A model generated the notes under the pieces. The model saw only the letters and a list, made by a program, of their open reading frames with translations, made no database searches and had not been told where the DNA came from. Position numbers and translations under genes: made by a program. Positions 60,721 through 64,000 of a stretch of DNA of 64,000 nt are shown here, piece by piece. The first letter of the stretch is position 1. Each line of letters opens with the position of its first letter. Location of the stretch: positions 61,690,001-61,754,000 of the forward strand of contig CM114271.1 of NCBI GenBank assembly GCA_050084515.1, written 5' to 3'. The DNA comes from Blasia pusilla (lineage: Eukaryota; Marchantiophyta; Marchantiopsida; Blasiales).

Positions 60721-61756
60721 TGTGGTGTATCCCGGAGGAGGGCATTCGAGTGTTAGATCTCTTTGGAGGGATTAGCACTGGGTTAGTTGCTATTTTGCAA
60801 GCAGGAGTGCGAGTGCAGCAGTCCCTGTATGTGGAGAGTGATGATGTTGCGAGGCGCGTCTCACTACGACATGTGGCACATTTACATCTACGTTTTCCAG
60901 ACTTATTGTCTGCGTTCGCGGTACAGGGGTACCAGAGTTCCCTATCAAGGGATATTTTGTTGATGGGGGCGCAGGACTTAGAGCGGGTAAGGGCTATTGA
61001 TTCGGTCATTTCGGTTGGCCATGTTAGGGCCAATCGAGTGTTGGACGAGGCAACGGATTGGCTGACACTCGGTCCAGGTTGTTTTGGGAGATGTTGAGGG
61101 TCTTACGGCAGTTGCAGGAGCACAAGTCTCGTTCTCCAGCCTACATTCTGGAGAATGTGCCGATCTTAGGAGACTCCATGTCACGGGTGGTGACCAGTGC
61201 TCATCAAGTGCGTGCTTGGATCGGCCCAGCAGTGTTCTTGGATGCGGCGAGTGTACGTTCTAGAGCCCATCGCCCACGTCTATGGTGGACCAACTTGATG
61301 CCCCATGCGGTGTTACAGAGGGCGTATGCGAGAGTGGAGCGCCCCTCCCATTTGTTAATGAATTCCATTCTGGATCCACGTCGTCAATCAGAGGCAGTGA
61401 GGCATGGTGATTGACCACCGTTGACTGTGGTCAATAGGGTTGGCAGGCCGCGGGTAGCCTTGCCCACGTTTGTGAGTTTTCCCGCTTCCTATGCATACAA
61501 GGAGGCCCGTCCTGGCTTGGTTTGGGATGACCAGGTTCAGCGGTTGGTGGGGCCCGACGCAGACGAGAGAGAGCGAGTGATGGGATTTCCCACAGGAGTG
61601 ACGGCAGTATTGTCATTGTTAGAGGCATCACGATGCCATGTCTTGGATCAGGCAATAGACGTGAATTTCTTGACATGGATCCTCAGCTTGGGAGTGGTTG
61701 AGCAACGCCGTATGAGATTGCAACAGATCACAGTGGTTGCATTGGTGAGCCCCATG
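60721..61756 (+). pseudogene. C5-cytosine DNA methyltransferase domain inside pol
   Basis: Transfers methyl from S-adenosylmethionine to cytosine C5 in DNA. Motif I: RVLDLFGGISTGLVAILQAG (60745-60804), then YVESDDVARR. Motif IV: GWPC then TAG then GQS; the catalytic Cys codon is TGT 61022-61024 and the usual Gln is now a stop (61025-61027). GLADTRSRLFWEMLRVLR follows. Motif VI: AYILENVPILGD (ENV at 61151-61159). Motif VIII: RSRAHRPRLWWTNL (about 61256-61297). A target-recognition-like region contains one TGA (61412-61414). Motif IX-like: ERERVMGFPTG (about 61567-61599). A motif X-like end follows, QAIDVNFLTWILSLG. Motif order is classical, not rearranged as in DRM enzymes. A one-base loss near 61010-61018 shifts the frame just before motif IV. 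Dead here, but the family is clear. Confidence 0.9.
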
Positions 61757-62027
61757 CCTACCGAGATGATGGAGGTAGTGGCTGGGGGTGAGACTCGAGG
61801 AGATCTACACACCAGGGGAGGTCAGGAGAGACACCCTTGGACTTCTTTGGATGTTTTGCAGGTACGCCAGGAGATGATAGCCACAACATCGAGCGTATTT
61901 CCGCGCACTGCACATGGAGGAGATCATAGTTTGCAGTTGGCTGCAGGAGAGCAGTGGAGTGTTGTTGTTTGAGACGGGGTTGCACCATAGCAACCACCGA
62001 TATCCGCGCCGGAGAGTCCTATTGTAG

Positions 62028-62391
62028 TCACGATGGAGACTTGGGAGCCAGATATGGGCCCTAAGTTGACAGGAGGAGAGCGGCTTCGGATACATCAGTT
62101 CCTTAGGAGTTATAGGAGCTACTTTGCGTTTAGCATGGAGGATTTGGGTACGGTGAAGGGACCAGGAATCCGCATTGAGTTTTCGAGTGATACGCTAATC
62201 TTTCGACGACCCTACAGGTACAGTGATATGGAGAGGGCTTTGATTCAGAGTAGGAGCCATGACTTGGTCGGAGCAAGACTAGTGGAGATGTCACATGGGG
62301 AGTATGCATCTGCCACTGTCATGCCTGCCAAGAAGGATGTGCATGGCAACTAGACGGATAGGCGGATGTGTGGGGATTATCGACCTAAAGC
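62028..62391 (+). pseudogene. Reverse transcriptase N-terminal fragment
   Basis: FLRSYRSYFAFSMEDLGTVK, FRRPYRYSDMERALIQSR and YASATVMPAKKDVHGN, then a stop (TAG 62351-62353) and RRMCGDYRP. This is the fingers region of a Ty3/gypsy reverse transcriptase. Straight after CGDYRP the sequence jumps into integrase, so the palm with the YxDD site, RNase H and the integrase N-terminus are deleted. Confidence 0.85.
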
Positions 62392-62650
62392 GAGTGAGGG
62401 AGTAGCTTATGCCTTCCTTGACAGATTGCTCAGTCATTATGGCACACCGGCTGAGGTGTTGACTAACCAGGGTACCAAGTTTCGCGGTGAGTTCCAGGCC
62501 TTGTGTGATCAGGCACTGATCGACCACCGCATGACTTTGCGAGATCATCCCGAGGCGGATGGATTAGCGGAGAGAGCTGTGCAGATAGTGAAGAGGGGTT
62601 TACGCAAGTATGGCTTGTAGAGAGGTCACCTAGGAGATTGGGACCTCCAG
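62392..62650 (+). pseudogene. Integrase core fragment
   Basis: LDRLLSHYGTPAEVLTNQGT, then KFRGEFQ...HRMTLRDHPEADGLAERAVQ and VKRGLRKYG. These are the second and third parts of the DDE catalytic core. The catalytic Asp of the usual TDQGTEF motif is Asn here (TNQGTKF) and the glutamate region is ADGLAERAVQ. A TAG at 62618-62620 ends the frame. Confidence 0.85.
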
Positions 62651-62789
62651 TTGCCGTGGTTGGCGATGGGATACAGATTCAGCAGGCATGCATCCTTAGC
62701 GTCTTTTTCACCGTACTTGCTAATTTATGCTACGTTATCTGCGGCCATTCGTCGAGATGCTGGTGAGGTGCTTGACCTTGATGACCCAG

Positions 62790-63351
62790 ATGTATGGATG
62801 CAAGCATGTTTCAGAGGGTTGAGTTGATTTGGAGAGTGATGCCTATGGAGTTCGAGAACTTGGCGATTGCACAACATCGGGATACATTGAGGTATGCGAC
62901 TATTCGGGGTGGTGGTTATCGACCAACTATCCGGAGGTTTCATCAGGGAGATTATGTCTACTTGCAGCACACGGCACCGACGACGTTGAAGGTGACTGCA
63001 GGGCGCACTATCGTGAGAGTGTGTGACATTTTGCCATCCGGTGTTCTCTTGGTGGAGGGACGCCATGGTATGGTATGGAAGGACCATGTGCGTAATTGTG
63101 TGCCATGTCACCTTCCTAACATTGATGGTATAATAGATCCGAGCTCAGCAGTAGTTCCTGCATGCTTGTGTTGTATGTTGTGTGGTTCTGCTCGTGGTGC
63201 GGCCACAATGCTAGTTTGTGATGGATGTTCGAGAGGTTGCATATGGCATGTCTGACGCCACCTATCACTAGGATTCCTCTAGGATTCATAGAGGAGATAC
63301 AAGGTAGGTTTCGATTCCGACTTATTCTGTGACATGGATGACATGAAGGCG
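62790..63351 (+). pseudogene. Integrase C-terminus with PHD-like finger
   Basis: FENLAIAQHRDTLRYATIRG and FHQGDYVYLQHTAPTTLKV form the usual integrase C-terminal SH3-like part. RVCDILPSGVLLVEGRHGMV, CHLPN.DG.IDPSSA and then CCMLCGSARGAATMLVCDGC and RGCIWH follow. After a small frame break the sequence continues CLTPPITRIPLGFIEEIQ. The spacing CxxC-x11-CxxC-...-H-xx-C with 'PP' after it matches the first six or seven ligands of a PHD finger; the final CxxC is missing. Such a finger could bind histone tails and steer integration (inference). Confidence 0.65.
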
Positions 63352-63467
63352 ACTAACTATGGGGCCACATGAGCACCCAGCCTTTATGCTCTTAGCGTCC
63401 TAGAGATGTATGTCGTGGTAGGTAGGGATAGATGGCTATATGGAGTTAGAGGGACCTAACCACCAAC

Positions 63468-63478
63468 TAGGGGGGCGA
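63468..63478 (+). promoter_or_regulatory. Candidate polypurine tract
   Basis: 'aggggggcgattggaga' is the kind of G-rich tract that primes plus-strand synthesis. It normally touches the 3' LTR, yet the detectable LTR homology starts about 130 bases later, so the true LTR may begin near 63480 and the 5' copy may have lost that part. Confidence 0.45.
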
Positions 63479-63608
63479 TTGGAGATATTTTGGTACTTCT
63501 AGCCTCTGTGTATGAATGCCATGAGTTAGCATGGGATCATGTGTGTTTGTGTGTGCGTTCGATGACAGCGATGTATCTTGTGTAGCGATGTGTATGCACA
63601 CGACAGCG

Positions 63609-64000
63609 GTCACGATTGTTATGATAGATCGGTGGGATCTAGCAGAGCGTCTGCACGAGTAGTGGAGGACAGGCCCGTGAGGTCGAGGATGACATGTTGA
63701 GGCCCCGAGAAACTTGAGAGAGCAGGTTTCCCCTTCGTTTCGGCTCATTTGGAGCCATATATAGAAACTTACTATTTCAGGTAAGTTTCCATGTTGGGGA
63801 TAGTTGACTTTCCACTTTGGAAAGTGGCCCTTGATCCGCTACAGCAGGTCAAGAGCCAAGGAGGTAACCTATGAGCATAGGTTACCGTTGAGAGGGATTG
63901 GGAGAGGGAAGGGGATATACCTCCAATAAAGAGAGCTTGAGAGCTCATTATCTCTTTGTTGAACCTCTTGGCATAAGGCGGCGGAGCTATGGTCCCTTGC
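63609..64000 (+). repeat. 3' LTR, cut by the window end
   Basis: Matches 55711-56103 at about 90% by eye, with scattered substitutions and one- or two-base indels. That divergence means an old insertion. Confidence 0.82.

Larger units (their letters stand above)
55711..64000 (+). mobile_element. Ty3/gypsy-like LTR retrotransposon with a C5-methyltransferase domain
   Basis: Bounded by a direct repeat: 55711 onward (TGTCACGATTG...) matches 63609-64000 at roughly 90% over about 390 bases. Internal order on the plus strand is gag with CCHC knuckle, aspartic protease, C5-cytosine methyltransferase, reverse transcriptase N-terminus, integrase core end, and integrase C-terminus with a PHD-like finger. 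A protease-before-integrase layout with RT before INT is Ty3/gypsy-like. The copy is defective: stops and frameshifts in every gene and an internal deletion across the RT, RNase H and integrase start. The 3' LTR runs off the window, so full LTR length is unknown. No methionine-tRNA type primer site was found. Confidence 0.85.

Noticed and set aside
60721-61756. Restriction-modification methyltransferase or bacterial contamination
   Set aside because: The domain is in frame with a retropepsin and followed by RT and integrase within an LTR pair; no endonuclease partner, and plant genes lie on the same contig.

Overview
This is nuclear plant DNA. The genes have short spliced exons with GT...AG introns, and three families are plant-type: an NPF/NRT1-PTR transporter, a GT-2-like trihelix factor with two DNA-binding domains, and a plant-type SGF11. 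Helitrons with a TC...CTAG structure and Ty3/gypsy-type retroelement parts fill much of the rest. Nothing fixes the species. A non-flowering land plant is a guess from the odd retroelements and has low confidence.

Layout. 1-9.9 kb: Helitrons, including a decayed, intron-bearing Rep/helicase gene on the minus strand, then a gene-less CT-rich block. 10.7-16.4 kb: an NPF transporter pseudogene (one nonsense codon, one frameshift) followed by decayed tandem copies of its own 3' end. 16.6-18.2 kb: an end-to-end Helitron cluster and a fragment of a reverse-transcriptase ORF. 18.85-23.6 kb: an apparently intact ten-exon MOCS3/UBA4/CNX5 gene (E1-like adenylyltransferase plus rhodanese), followed by degenerate tandem repeats and an inverted copy of the same reverse-transcriptase fragment. 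28.0-31.1 kb, minus: SGF11 (SAGA deubiquitinase module) with an unusually long last exon. 31-39 kb: no gene; a MITE-like element, mini-Helitrons, an LTR scrap and local tandem duplications. 39.5-43.05 kb, minus: a GT-2-like trihelix factor with a long His/Gln tract. 43-52 kb: GC-rich, microsatellite-rich DNA with no supportable gene. 52.7-64 kb: two copies of one Ty3/gypsy-like retrotransposon family in opposite orientation.

The main result is the retrotransposon at 55.7-64.0 kb. Between its aspartic protease and its reverse transcriptase lies a recognisable C5-cytosine DNA methyltransferase domain with motifs I, IV, VI, VIII and IX in classical order. One open frame runs from the protease into methyltransferase motif I, so the methyltransferase is part of the pol polyprotein and not a neighbouring gene. 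The integrase end carries a PHD-finger-like cysteine cluster. The copy is dead: it has a stop in place of the Gln after the catalytic Cys, frameshifts, and a deletion of the reverse transcriptase core. An active relative would be a retroelement carrying its own DNA methyltransferase and possibly a chromatin reader. From memory, captured cytosine methyltransferases have been reported in retrotransposons of the alga Klebsormidium and the dinoflagellate Symbiodinium; whether this family is described is unknown to me.

The host genes do not form a pathway. MOCS3 serves molybdenum cofactor synthesis and tRNA thiolation, SGF11 chromatin deubiquitination, the trihelix protein transcription, and the NPF copy is a relic.
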